DNA of 64,000 nucleotides, taken from assembly GCF_020080835.1 (NCBI RefSeq), contig NC_058159.1, positions 496,001 to 560,000 of the forward strand, written 5' to 3'. Below the pieces are notes generated by a model that was not told where the DNA came from, did no database searches, and saw nothing but the letters and a program-made list of their open reading frames with translations. The position numbers and the translations under genes were made by a program. Shown here piece by piece: positions 43,201-54,138 of the stretch. Every line of letters begins with the position of its first letter. Positions within the stretch are counted from its first letter, which is position 1. The stretch is from Cotesia glomerata. Lineage: Eukaryota > Arthropoda > Insecta > Hymenoptera > Braconidae.

Positions 43201-44936
43201 GAAAAATATATCAAAAATTCATGTGACTGCTCAAATGAAAGCTCTTGATGAGTGTAACATCAGGATGAGCTTATATCTTTAAAAATATCAATAATTAAGA
43301 AATGACCTTGTATCTTGTAAACTACTGACACTTTTAAAGATATAAACTCATCTTGATGTTACACTTATCAAGACCTTTCATTTGAGTACCCACATCAATT
43401 TTTTATATATTTTATATATTATATATATATATGTATATAACAAAAATATATCAAAAGTGCAAGTGGGTACTCAAATGAAAGCTCTTGATGAGTGTAACAT
43501 CGGAATGAGCTTATATCTTTAAAATATATATTATATATGTATATATGAAAAATATATGAAAAATTGATGTGGGTACTCAAATGAAAGCTCTTGATAAGTG
43601 TAACATCAAGATGAGCTTATATCTGTAAAAAAGTCAATATTTAAGAAATTACAGTGCAATTTAACAAAATTCATTATTTAATAAAGCAAAATTTTATTTA
43701 TTTATAGTTCACAAGAACACGGCAGTCACATAGTGACTCCAAGGTTGCTAGTAATTTATTAATTTTTTTTTTATTTCTTATCCTTAAAAAAGATAAATGT
43801 CTTTTATCATTAGAGTAATAATAATAATAAATCAACTTACGCAGCACCGTTTAGAAAACGGAAGAACAAAAAAAGTTCATAGGACTGGCTGAAACTGGAG
43901 GCAACGATGCATAAAGCGTTCATAAATGAGATAACGATAAGAACTTTGCGTCGGCCCAGTGCATCCGCGACCGAGCCCCACGCATAAGCTCCTGCCATCA
44001 TCCCAATGAATATGATTGAGCTGAGCCATCCCTTGGCCGCGGTACTCAAGTTCAAGTCACATTGTGCACTCGGCAGGATAAAGGACATAGAAATTACGTC
44101 CATCTCCTCGCTCGTACTGACGAACCCACACACCGCCAGCAGAAAGTAGTGAAACTTTCCATATTCTATTTTATTTTTAAACAACAACAATTATCATAAT
44201 TATTATCTGAAGTTTTAGTAATCAATAATCATAACTACCCAGTTAATATTTATGCTCTATAAATAATTATTTGGTTATCAGTAGTTTATTTAAATAGTTT
44301 TTTATTTAAAAATATTATACTCACCGGTTAGTTCGATAGCTTTCTCGAAGTCAGCTTTTATGTATGATCCTTTTTCGGGGTCTAAGGATTTACCTTTTGA
44401 CCCAATACCTGTTAAACAATTTTTTATATTGTCACAATTTTTTAGTAATTTTATTTTTAATTTATTAATAATTACCGGCAAGTTCTAGGTCTTTTGAACC
44501 GCAGCCGTTTAGACGATTGTCCTTTACATCACACTCTGAAAATTAAATATTTAAAATTTTTAAATAAAATTTAATACTTGAAATAAAAAAAATTACCAGG
44601 TTTGATTTTACTGATAAAATATTAAATTATTAATTATTTTTTAATTATAGAATTAATTTTATTATATAAATTGTTTTTTTTTTTTAATCAAAATCTAAAA
44701 TAAAAAAATTTATTAAAATTATTGATATACTTAAAAATTATTAAAAACTTTAAATTAAAATTGATGTAAAGTAATTTTAAAATTTTGTTTATAATTACTA
44801 ATTAAAATTTTTTTACAATAATTAAATTAGAAATTTAGTAATAAAAAAAAGCTCCGTTTTTAATAAATTTTTTTTTTTTATAATAATAAGTAAACTTACT
44901 ATTATTGGGCTTTGAGTGTGGTTCACCTTCTACCAT
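40287..44936 (-). CDS. SV2-like major facilitator transporter, 571 aa
   Basis: Twelve-helix MFS membrane protein of the synaptic vesicle glycoprotein 2 type; in animals this group sits in synaptic vesicles or related membranes, and its substrate is unsettled. Exons in order: 44900..44936, 44476..44535, 44325..44408, 43841..44165, 41781..42646, 40948..41235, 40287..40342; phases agree, 572 codons including TGA. Visible are ADFEKAIELTEYGKFHYFLL, the MFS motif GSVADALGRRKVL, FRFLNGAALGGSGPVIWSYF, the LPESPKYLLSRGRYDEAL loop, MDRLGRKFFLG, and FPTNLRATGIAISMVAARLG with LDMYCPAPTF near the C terminus. The luminal loop holds C...NNIT...C, a likely glycosylated, disulphide-linked segment. The 12-codon first coding exon is supported by phase and donor, but an alternative 5' end is possible. 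Two introns carry satellite elements. Confidence 0.93.
40380..40903 (+). mobile_element. Degenerate Helitron-satellite copy, last intron of the SV2-like gene
   Basis: Two palindromic units, then a shortened tail where the hairpin is largely deleted (CAGCGCAAGGTTG) but the terminal CTAG (40900..40903) followed by T remains. Confidence 0.55.
41290..41574. mobile_element. Foldback MITE shared with 62281..62549
   Basis: Left arm GGAAAAAATTTTAAAGTTAT plus GAAAAATTCATATTATTTC; the right arm is the inverse ending CTTAAAAATTTTTTCCGGG. The centre contains TTTTTTGTTACAAAAAAAAA and ATT/AAT trinucleotide runs. In SV2-like intron 5. Confidence 0.5.
42768..43751 (+). mobile_element. Helitron-like element with satellite units, SV2-like intron 4
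   Basis: Three units plus a half unit. One core is expanded into about 75 bp of (TA)n at 43115..43195. The end shows TTCACAAGAACACGGCAGTC, ACATAG and TGACTCCAAGGTTG, with CTAG at 43748..43751, followed by T. Confidence 0.6.
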
Positions 44937-45159
44937 TCTACGATATCGGCGCGGTTGTGTAAGTCTGGGCTTCGTAAAAAAAAAAAAAAAATAAAAAAGA
45001 TTATGAGAATTAATCAGAAATCAATGAATTTGCCGGGTCAAATCAATTATTGTGTAAAAAGCTTCAATAATATCGTGATTTTGGCGAAATTTTCCTGCTG
45101 ATTCTGCGCTGCTCTGCTGCTTCTCGACGACGGGACTTGGTTTTGTGTTCACACGCGAG
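44937..45159 (-). other. Possible 5' UTR exon(s) of the SV2-like gene
   Basis: On the minus strand TTTTTCAG at 45160 and above precedes CTCGCGTGTGAACAC, and the following 80 bases are GC-richer with CAGCAGAGCAGCGC words. This fits a 5' UTR exon starting at 45159. Whether it runs unbroken to the coding ATG at 44936 or is split near the poly-T at about 44974..44988 cannot be decided. Confidence 0.35.
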
Positions 45160-45785
45160 CTGAAAAACAATAAAATAATAAATTTTTTATCATTTAGGTT
45201 AATATCTTAGTGTATAAAGTTAAACTAAACTCTACTGAGTAGAACAAACACTGAGAAAACGAATGGTTGCTCTAAAAGAATGCACAAAGGTTAAATAAGA
45301 TCAATTTAGTACGGATGCATCTGTTGAATTACACTAAACTATTTAAAACTCATTTATAACTTATAATGTACGATACTTGTTCATCGTTTAAATAATCTAA
45401 ATTCTATAATTAAAAATAATTATTCTTAAAATAAAATTTTTTCGCAATTATGTAATTTGTAATAGCCATGCAAAGTAGCACGGAAATATTTTTTTATCTC
45501 TCTGACAGATAAATGAGTAAATAATTAACATTGTTTGAATATATTAAATACTATCGTATTGTTGCGCGTCTGATCTTACAATTATTTTATTTTATTTTTT
45601 CAGATAATTTTAATTAGCTATTAATATTACGCTGTAAAAATAAAATTATTGCTAGACTATTTATTATTACTTATTTATATAACACTCATTTTTAATTGTT
45701 CTTATTATTTTTTATGCGTTTTTTAATAATTCATAAAAAAGGATAATTGTTTTTTGGAAAATGGAGAAATAAAAAAAATAAGGGT

Positions 45786-45858
45786 CGACCGTGACAGGAC
45801 TCGAACCTGCAATCTTCGGATCCGAAGTCCGACGCCTTATCCGTTAGGCCACACGGTC
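45786..45858 (-). tRNA. tRNA-Arg (anticodon TCG)
   Basis: Minus-strand 73-nt cloverleaf: acceptor GACCGTG paired with CACGGTC plus discriminator G, D arm GGCCTAACGGATAAGGC, anticodon stem TCGGA/TCCGA with loop CTTCGGA (anticodon TCG, reading CGA), and T arm CAGGTTCGAGTCCTG. The sequence is of the standard animal tRNA-Arg type. It has its own internal promoters and lies inside the presumed 5' intron of the SV2-like gene. Confidence 0.97.
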
Positions 45859-48800
45859 ATGTTGAGAGATACTCAACCTAGGTTTAACATTTGCTTTTAT
45901 TTTCTTGTCATTGTTATCGATCTGTTGAGTATTAACTCCAATTAGAAAAAGAGATTTGTAACGATTCGAAATGACTCAAAGTGATTAAAAAATATTCAAC
46001 TTGACAAATATATAGGTATACATTTTGCATGGGTTCAATCGTTCTAAATATTTTTTTTTTTTAATAAAAGATATCCTTGATTATTTTAATTAATTATTTA
46101 CTCAATATTGTAATTATTTTTTCAGCTTCACAGTACCTGAAAAATATTATTAAAAATGTAATTACAAGAGAAGAAATAAACCTATTATTATAATTAGATT
46201 TTTTAAGTTTTTTTGATTTGGAAAAAATAATTTTAGATTTATAACTTGCAAATTTTCATCCGAAATTTTTTTTTCCCAAATCTAGAAACCTTTTTTTAAA
46301 ATTGTGTAAAAATTTCAACAAATTAATAATTTTTTTCTCAGTGTACAAGAAATTTTAAGTAATATCAGTCATTTTAACGCTTTAATAATATGTAAGCACA
46401 TAGAAAGATTTACAGTCGTGGAAGAAAATATTATTAGTTGTTTACAAAAATAAACTTATTTTTAAATACCATAACTACTGTACATAAACATTTATTCAGA
46501 CATTTAAATAAATATTTTTATACTGAAATAAATTTATGTCACAGTATTTTTTTTTTTAATTAATAGAATAATCTTTAGTATGATAAATTTCATTGACCTG
46601 AAGAATATATTTATTTTAATAAATGAATCAACTATTAATAAATTATTTATTGTTTTTATTTTTGAAGAGTGAAAGAATGTTTTATGAATAATTGTAAAAT
46701 CCAAATTGACTTTACTGTTTATAATATTTATATTTTTCGGACTGTAAATAAATCTAAAGAGGTTTATTTTTGAAATTTTAATTAAAAATAATAATATTTA
46801 AACTAAAATTATAAAAATTTGATTAAAAAGGAGACTTTAAAATTGAATAATTAATTAAAAATCATTAAAACTAAAAACATAAATAATTTTTAATCTAAAT
46901 TGTCGCTAAAAATTAATATTGAGTAATAAAGTATAACAATTTTTAGAAAAGCGGATACAAAAAGGTCATCACGAACGGAAACAGAGTATTTCAACAAAAA
47001 TCCTTACAATATTTTCAATGTAACATTATACATAATCATATTTTGTATAACACAATATAGAAATTATCTTTTATCAATTTAATGGATCAGTAATTCATTG
47101 AATTGTTCTTCAACAGAGGGAAGAAATAACACAATTTTACAAAAGCGTAACTTGTACTAATTGCGTGATTAATTATTAAAAATTAATTGAAAATTTTGAA
47201 GAAATTTAAACTAATAAATAATTGTTTTATCTGTAAAGATGTTGAAGTTTCGATTCCGTAATTAGCACTGGTAATACAAAATCTTATAACCACACAAGGA
47301 CGAAATAATTAAAGTGACCATAAATGAATTCACGATCAAGACAATGTAAACAAGTGAGACTGAAAAAAACAAATAAATAATAACTATTCTTATTTATAAT
47401 CAGAAGCAAAATATCTTGTTTCTCGCGTTTTAACTGATACCTGATGCGTAAATTAATCACTCTGACACTTCTCTGTTTCAAGTACACTTTTTTATTTTTA
47501 ATTTATGGTCTTCTTGTTTTTTTCATTTATCAATATTTGTATTAGTATAATTATAATAATTTTTATTGTAATTTATTGTGTTGTTAAAGAGATTTTTTAA
47601 AAAATTGAATTACTATTAAAAGATTAGTTATTATTGTCAGGATGACTGACAATCCGAGGCTAAAAAGATTTACGCTGTGAAAAATCAAAATCAAGGACGT
47701 AAATCTAAAATGATACATATAAATTTTACCTTGACCTGCTGAATTTCAACAGAGAATTAAAAAAATTCATTCCAAAAGGTTAGTTTGATTTTCAAATTTT
47801 AAATTTATGTTTTTAAAAAATTTATCAAAAAATTTGATTAAATAAAAATGAAGAATTTAAAATATTTTTTCGTTTTAAAAACATCTTAAAATATTCTATG
47901 TAAATATTTAAAAGTAATTTTTGCTTAACGTGAAGATAAATTTATCACTTTTTTATTTAAAGTCACGATGAAACTCTTGATATATTTTATGCAATAAGAT
48001 AAGAAGAAATAGCATGTTAAAATATTTTTTAGTGGAAGAAAATGTAAGAAAAATTAAAAAAAAAAAAATTTTTTTTTCTTACACTTACAATTAAATATTT
48101 AAGAACCATTGAAATAAATCACTAGTAAAATTCACTACAATCACTATAAAAATCCACTTTTGATTAATTTTTATGCTTTTAATTTTAAGAATAATGACTT
48201 TTATGAAATAAAATCATTTTACATATAAAATTTACTTTAGTAGGATTGAAATAATTAATTTTGGTTTTTTTTTTTTTAATTATAGGAAAAAATTACACGG
48301 CGTTAAAAGTTGAACTAGATCTGGTAATACCGGACATTTGCAGTTTGACCCGTAAAAGACAGTGCGAGAAGTAGAGATCAAGTGACTACTGAATTGTATA
48401 AGCTAAAAAAACTACCTGCGGCCTCCCACTAGCTACATCCATTCATGTTACATTATTAATACATTTTTTACATGTTATTACAAGCTATAAGTTTGCTCAT
48501 ACTGATAAATATGGATTCGTCAGAAAAAAAATATTAAATACAATTAAGAATAAGGAAACTAAACAAAGTTGCTTTTATTTATTTTAAAATATTGCAAACA
48601 AAGATTGGGTTTCAAAACAATTACTTTACATTGATAGTGGATGAAAATAAAGTAATTATAAAGATTTAATTCATACTCGTTACTCAGGATATTTATGTGA
48701 TCTTATTTTGAGATTGTTTTAAGTTATCAGTATACTTTCGGTGTAAAAAATTGCAGTCAGATCTTGTGACCCTGCGACTGTTCACTTCCGGTTTGTAATT

Positions 48801-50424
48801 GTAAATAATAAACATTTTTTATCATTTAATTAAGTATTTATTTTTAAGATACTGTCATTTTTTTATTTAAGACTGTTAAATTTTTTTATTGCATTGTGGA
48901 AAATTTTTTTTAAGATCGCATTATTGATTAGATCGTGTACTGAGAAGACAAATTACGTGGAAAAATTTTATTTTATTGATTCTAAGAACTATTTTTCATT
49001 TTAACAATTTTTATATTTTTTTTTATGATTAACTTCTTAGTATAAAATTAATTTTGTAAATTTTTATCTTCTGTTTTTATAAAAAAATTATTTTTTTAAT
49101 TAATAAGAATTTTATTAGTTAAAAAATATAAAATTTCTAAAAATTATTTTAAAATAAATTAATTAAAAATTGTTTTAATTAAAAATTTTTAGTTCATGTT
49201 TATTTATAAAATCTGAGACACATTTAATTAGATTATGCGCATGGATCTTAATTGGATAAAATAATAAAATTTTTTTGTAAATTTTATTTACGTGATACTA
49301 GACAAAAATTTTGCTTTAGTATCTTAATTTAAAACTAATTGAAATAATATTGTGAAATTAAGCATACAATTAATATAATTATAATATTAAGTTTATCTGT
49401 GAAACAGAATTTATAATTAAACTGTCAATATTTATTCACGTCTGAATAAATAATTTTAGAGTTTAAAACAATTCGAGCATCAAAAGTTATGTACATTAAA
49501 TAATATAAGAAAAATTTTTCTAACAAACTAATTATTTTTGATAAAGAATAGAAATAAAAAATAAAAAATTAAATTAAATTATAGAAAATACGTGAATAAA
49601 TTGATTTTTTCTAATTAGATTGTAATCACGTACATCATTGATTAAAAAATACTAAACTAGAACAAGAAGAAAAAAAACTAATTACAAATAAACTAAACAA
49701 CCATTATAATAACAGACACTTAGTCTTGGGATTGATACAAATGGAATAAAATTTTATTTTCATTATAAAATAGAATGAATCATCATCATCATCATCATCA
49801 GAAGTGAATCGTTATCATAAACGTTCTCTTTAATTTAATGCGCGTAACTATTAATATGTATTTAACTGGTAACAAAAAGTCAGTACATATATGTTAATAA
49901 CTGTTAGTGATATAAAAACAAGTTATCACGAATCTAAAACAGATAATTAATTATTTTTTAAACTTTAAGTATCTTACGGTATTTAATATTTAATGACAGG
50001 AAGATATAGCTGTCATATGGGTTTGCAAGGTTTCAAATGACGTATTGAATAGTAGCAACAGACACAAGTAATACACATTCAAATATTTAATATCCAGAAG
50101 TCCCTCATATAATTTATTATATTATTTTGTTTTCTAAATTTAACTTTAAATCTCTATCTTACGTTATTAATTTTATTTATGATTCTTCTTCTTAAAAATA
50201 ATATTCAAATATACCTACACATTTAATTACTTTATTAAATTATGACTTTTTAGCAATTCATTATTATTATTATTTATATTATTAAAAGAATCAGAAAAAT
50301 TTTATAGCCAGTGTATTTATATGATAGAATGGGTTTATATGTTTAAATTTGGTATCGTTGGAAAAGTCTTGACCTAGAGTTGAGTCTTTTCAAGATTTCA
50401 TATAATTCTCTTCAATAGACAATT

Positions 50425-51181
50425 TGTTATGATAAGTACTTAGGCTGCATTCGAAAATGCTTAATCTTTAAATACATAATTAAGGAATGACCTTGTATCT
50501 CGTGAACTATTGACATTTTTAAAGATATAAGCTCATCCTGATGTTACACTCATCAAGAGCTTTCATTTGAGTACCCACATCAATTTTTCATATATTTTAT
50601 TTATATTATATATATGTATATATGAAAAATATATCAAAAATGCAAGTGGGTACTTAAATGAAAGATCTCGATGAGTGTAACATCGAAATGAGTTTATTCC
50701 TTAAAAAATGTCAATAATTAAGAAATGACCTTGTATCTTGTGAGATATTGACATTTTTAAAGATATAAGCTCATCTCGATGTTTCACTCATCGAGACCTT
50801 TCATTTGAGTACCCACATCAATTTTTCATATATTTATATATTTATATATATATTACATATATGTATATATGAAAAATATATCAAAAATGCATGTGGGTAC
50901 TCAAATAAAAGCTCTTGATGAGTGTATCATCGGAATGAGCTTATATCTTTAAAATATATATTATATATATGTATATATGAAAAATATATCAAAAATGCAT
51001 GTGGGTACTCAAATGAAAGCTCTTGATGAGCGTAACGTTAGGATGAGCTTATATTTTAAAAAAACGTCAAGATTTAAAAAAGTACAGTGCAATTTAACAA
51101 AAACCATTATTTAATAAAGCAAAATTTTATTTATTTATAGTTTATGTCACGGCAGTCACATAGTGACTGCAAGACTGCTAG
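50425..51181 (+). mobile_element. Helitron-like element with satellite units
   Basis: The left flank GATAAGTACTTAGGCTGCAT and TCGAAAATGC is followed by two units and a half unit. The end is GGCAGTCACATAGTGACTGC, AAGACTG, then CTAG at 51178..51181 and T. Together with 26905 and 29077 this copy defines the TTAGGCTGCATT-type element. Confidence 0.65.
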
Positions 51182-52292
51182 TTATTATTATTTAATAAAA
51201 TAAATTTAAAAAATGTCAGTTTAAAATAAAAAAAAAATGTGTATTTTCGTCTACTTGTCACCATTAACTTATTGACGTCATGGAGATTTTAAGACCGATT
51301 ACACATGTCTAAAAAAAATATTCTCAAGTTTGCAAGTAACCAAGGTCATGTTTGAAACAACCGTCTCACATAAATCTAAGAAATAAATTTATTTTTAAAT
51401 AATCTTAGCTTCTTTAAAAATTTTCACATTCATTCATATCTATCCGAAATAAAACCCAAAAACATTTAAAATGTCTGCACGACGTCTAGTCTTTTTTTAC
51501 AACCGACACATAAAAATTATCACTGTTATAATTGTACACAATCACGTAATAACAAAAAATACCTATCATTATTATTTTAAGTTTAAATATCTAATATCAT
51601 AAATATTAAGAATAAATTTACAATTTTTATCTTAACTAAATCAGAGAACAAATATCTCTATTAAAGCGTACTTTATATTATCGGTATTATATTATGTATA
51701 GAAAAAAAAAAACTTGTGCAAACACGAGAAGAGATTGAAACGCAGTAGAGAAATTAAATTGACATTTAAAAATAATTATTTTAAACAATGGCTTTAATGA
51801 TCCAAGTAAACCATTTAAATTAATATTTCACTGTAAAAATTCATTAATTTAACCTTGAAGATGACGAATGAACACGTGCAATTAACTAAAGTATAAAATC
51901 TTTTTTTTTGTAATAAAATATATACATTTTTTGATGTCAAAAAATTTTTTTAATCATAATAAAAGGCTAGACAATTTTTTTTTAATTAAAAAATTACTTT
52001 TAAGAAGAAAAAAAATTTCTTCTATTTAATTTTTCTATTTCTTCTTTGTTAATATTTTTTTTGTTTAAAAAAAATTTTTAAACATATTTAAAATAGTAAT
52101 AATAATAATTGACATAAATTTTTTTAATTTTTATAAACAATAAATTACAATAAAAAAATGTTTTAAAAAATTTCCAAATATTTTTTTTTTGTAATTTTTA
52201 CATGTAAAATTTTTTAATTAAATTTTTTTATAATAATTTAATTGTTATAAAATTATTAAAAAATTTCTAATGTCAGTTAAGTGTCATTTAAT

Positions 52293-52476
52293 AATAACAA
52301 AGTTAACCGACGTTTTTAATTTTTTTTTAATTATTAAATTAGAACAAAAAAATATTTTCAAAAAATTGCACTTTCAGTTTTTAACAAATGAAATTTTTTT
52401 TAAATTATTTTGTAATAATTTTTTTAATAAAAAAAAATTGTAAAAATTTTTAAATATCGGCTAACTTAATTTTCAT
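52293..52476. mobile_element. AGCCGAC-family MITE, copy 6
   Basis: AACAAAGTTAACCGACGTTT on the left and inverted AATATCGGCTAACTTAATTT on the right. Confidence 0.5.
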
Positions 52477-52659
52477 TGTCATTTAATGACATTAAATTTA
52501 GCTGTCACAATTTTTAAAAATTTTCTTCAATAAATTATAGCAAAAAAAAATTATTAAAAAAATGTAGAAATTTTAATAAATTAAAAATGAAATTTTTTAA
52601 AAATAATTTTTTATAACAAATTTTTTTGTTAAAGAAAATTAAAAAAATTGTCAATAATC

Positions 52660-52842
52660 CTAAAGTTAGCCGACGTTTTTAATTTTTTGTTTTTTTCTTT
52701 TATTAAATTATAACTAAAAAAAATTACAAGTGTAATTTTTAAAATTTTTTACAAATGATTTTTTTTTTAATTTTTTTGTAATAATTTTTTCAATAAAAAA
52801 AAAATTCTAAAAACTTTAAAATGTCGGCTTGCTTAATTTTCA
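52660..52842. mobile_element. AGCCGAC-family MITE, copy 7
   Basis: CTAAAGTTAGCCGACGTTTT on the left and inverted AATGTCGGCTTGCTTAATTT on the right. A second-subfamily fragment with TTTAGCTGTCAC ends fills the gap to copy 6. Confidence 0.55.
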
Positions 52843-52977
52843 TAAATTGTCAAGTGACAGCTAAATTAAAAGTCATTGTCATTTAAGCTATTGTAATAAT
52901 AATTTTTAAAGGAATAATTAATTGACAAAAAAGATAAGAATTTTTTTAGAAATAAAATAAAATAAAGAAAATCATAC

Positions 52978-53060
52978 CTTGTGCTGTTGGCCAAGCCTGG
53001 AAATGTTACCGAGTGGTAACAACCAAAGTGTGAGACAAAGCAGAAAGCTTATATACAAGA
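52978..53060 (-). promoter_or_regulatory. Candidate TATA promoter and non-coding first exon on the minus strand
   Basis: On the minus strand, TATATAA (53049..53055) is followed about 30 bp later by GC-richer sequence (GTTACCACTCGGTAAC, CCAGGCTTGGCCAACAGC). The exon ends in CACAAG before donor GTATGA at 52977..52972. The spacing fits a TATA-driven promoter with a short untranslated exon. The nearest minus-strand gene downstream is the SV2-like transporter, so this may be its distal first exon. That link is inference. Confidence 0.4.
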
Positions 53061-53675
53061 AGGAATAGTGAGTTTACCCCCACTTAAATAAAAATATCTA
53101 TATGATCAGTAATAAAGCTAAAGCCCAAAAGATGATTTTCTTTCTTCCTCTTACTCGCTCACTAATGTTATATTACTTATTTACTCACTTATTCACTTAT
53201 TCATACTCGCATTAAGCATACTGTACAAGTGTAAAGTGTAATACTCGGTTACACATGTCAGTAATGTGTAATATATGTAACTCAGTGATGTGAAGAGTGA
53301 CAGCGCAACTAAACACAATAATATCTACACTATTAAGTGTGGAAAAAAATAGTTTTATAAGTGATAACTATCTTACTCTCCCTTTCAATGACACTGTCTT
53401 TACTTTACTTGTCTCCACACTTAACTCATCTCACACCACACTCTTCATAATAATAACAACAAATAAAATCTTGACTAAACTCATTTTAATGTAATGTAGA
53501 TTGAGATGAAAAGGAATCACGAAAATTATTGTTGCTCTTCATTTTATTTCATTGTTAGTTTTTTTTAAGGTTAGCAAACTTTTTTTTTAAAACACTTCAT
53601 AATTAATTTTTTTTTTTAATTAATTATAATTATCTCAGACATTTTTTAACCCTTTAAAAAACTTTTAGACAGTTA
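53061..53675. other. Upstream of the candidate promoter; no gene seen
   Basis: Includes a stretch (53140..53480) that is less AT-rich and full of CTTACTC, CACTTATTC and CACAC words. It may be an upstream control region or simple-sequence DNA. The 65-codon frame at 53297 is low-complexity Thr/Ser/Leu and unconvincing. Confidence 0.3.
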
Positions 53676-53871
53676 TAAAAATAAAGTTAGCCGACATCTA
53701 AAAATTTTTATGATTTTTTTTATTCAAGAATTATTACAAAAAAATTAAAAAAATTTTTTCACTTGTTAATAACTTCAAAAACTATCAATGCAATTTTTTA
53801 AAAATATTTTTCAGTTATAATTTAATAAATTAAGCAAAATAAAAAAATCAAAAATGTCGGCTAACTTTATT
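53676..53871. mobile_element. AGCCGAC-family MITE, copy 8
   Basis: ATAAAGTTAGCCGACATCTA on the left and inverted AAATGTCGGCTAACTTTATT on the right; about 195 bp, no ORF. Confidence 0.6.
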
Positions 53872-53969
53872 ATTATTATCTTGTTTTAAAATGTTAAATA
53901 AATTACATTTTTTAAAAGATCTAAAAAATTATAAATACATTTTTTTGAAACTAGTTTATTTAAAAAAAA

Positions 53970-54138
53970 ATAATAATAAAGTTGGCCGACGTTTTTAATT
54001 TTTTGATTTTTTTTTTATTAAAATTAGAACAAAAAAATATTTTTTAAAAATTGCACTTCAAGTTTTTTACAAATGAAAATTTTTTCAATAAAAAAAAATT
54101 CTAAAAATTCTCAAATGTCGGCTAATTAAATTTTTATT
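53970..54138. mobile_element. AGCCGAC-family MITE, copy 9
   Basis: ATAATAAAGTTGGCCGACGT on the left and inverted AAATGTCGGCTAATTAAATT on the right. About 100 bp from copy 8 and in the opposite orientation by its asymmetric ends. Confidence 0.55.

Larger units (their letters stand above)
45160..52977. other. Probable long first intron of the SV2-like gene; no coding exon seen
   Basis: About 7.8 kb of AT-rich DNA containing the tRNA-Arg gene, one Helitron copy, a CAT/ATC repeat (about 49781..49800) and three MITEs near 52.3-52.85 kb. A GC-richer patch at about 48290..48440 is unexplained and could be an alternative 5' exon. The intron interpretation depends on linking the promoter/exon at 52978..53060 to this gene. 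Confidence 0.35.

Noticed and set aside
45754..45945. 63-codon plus-strand frame
   Set aside because: It runs across the antisense of the tRNA-Arg gene.
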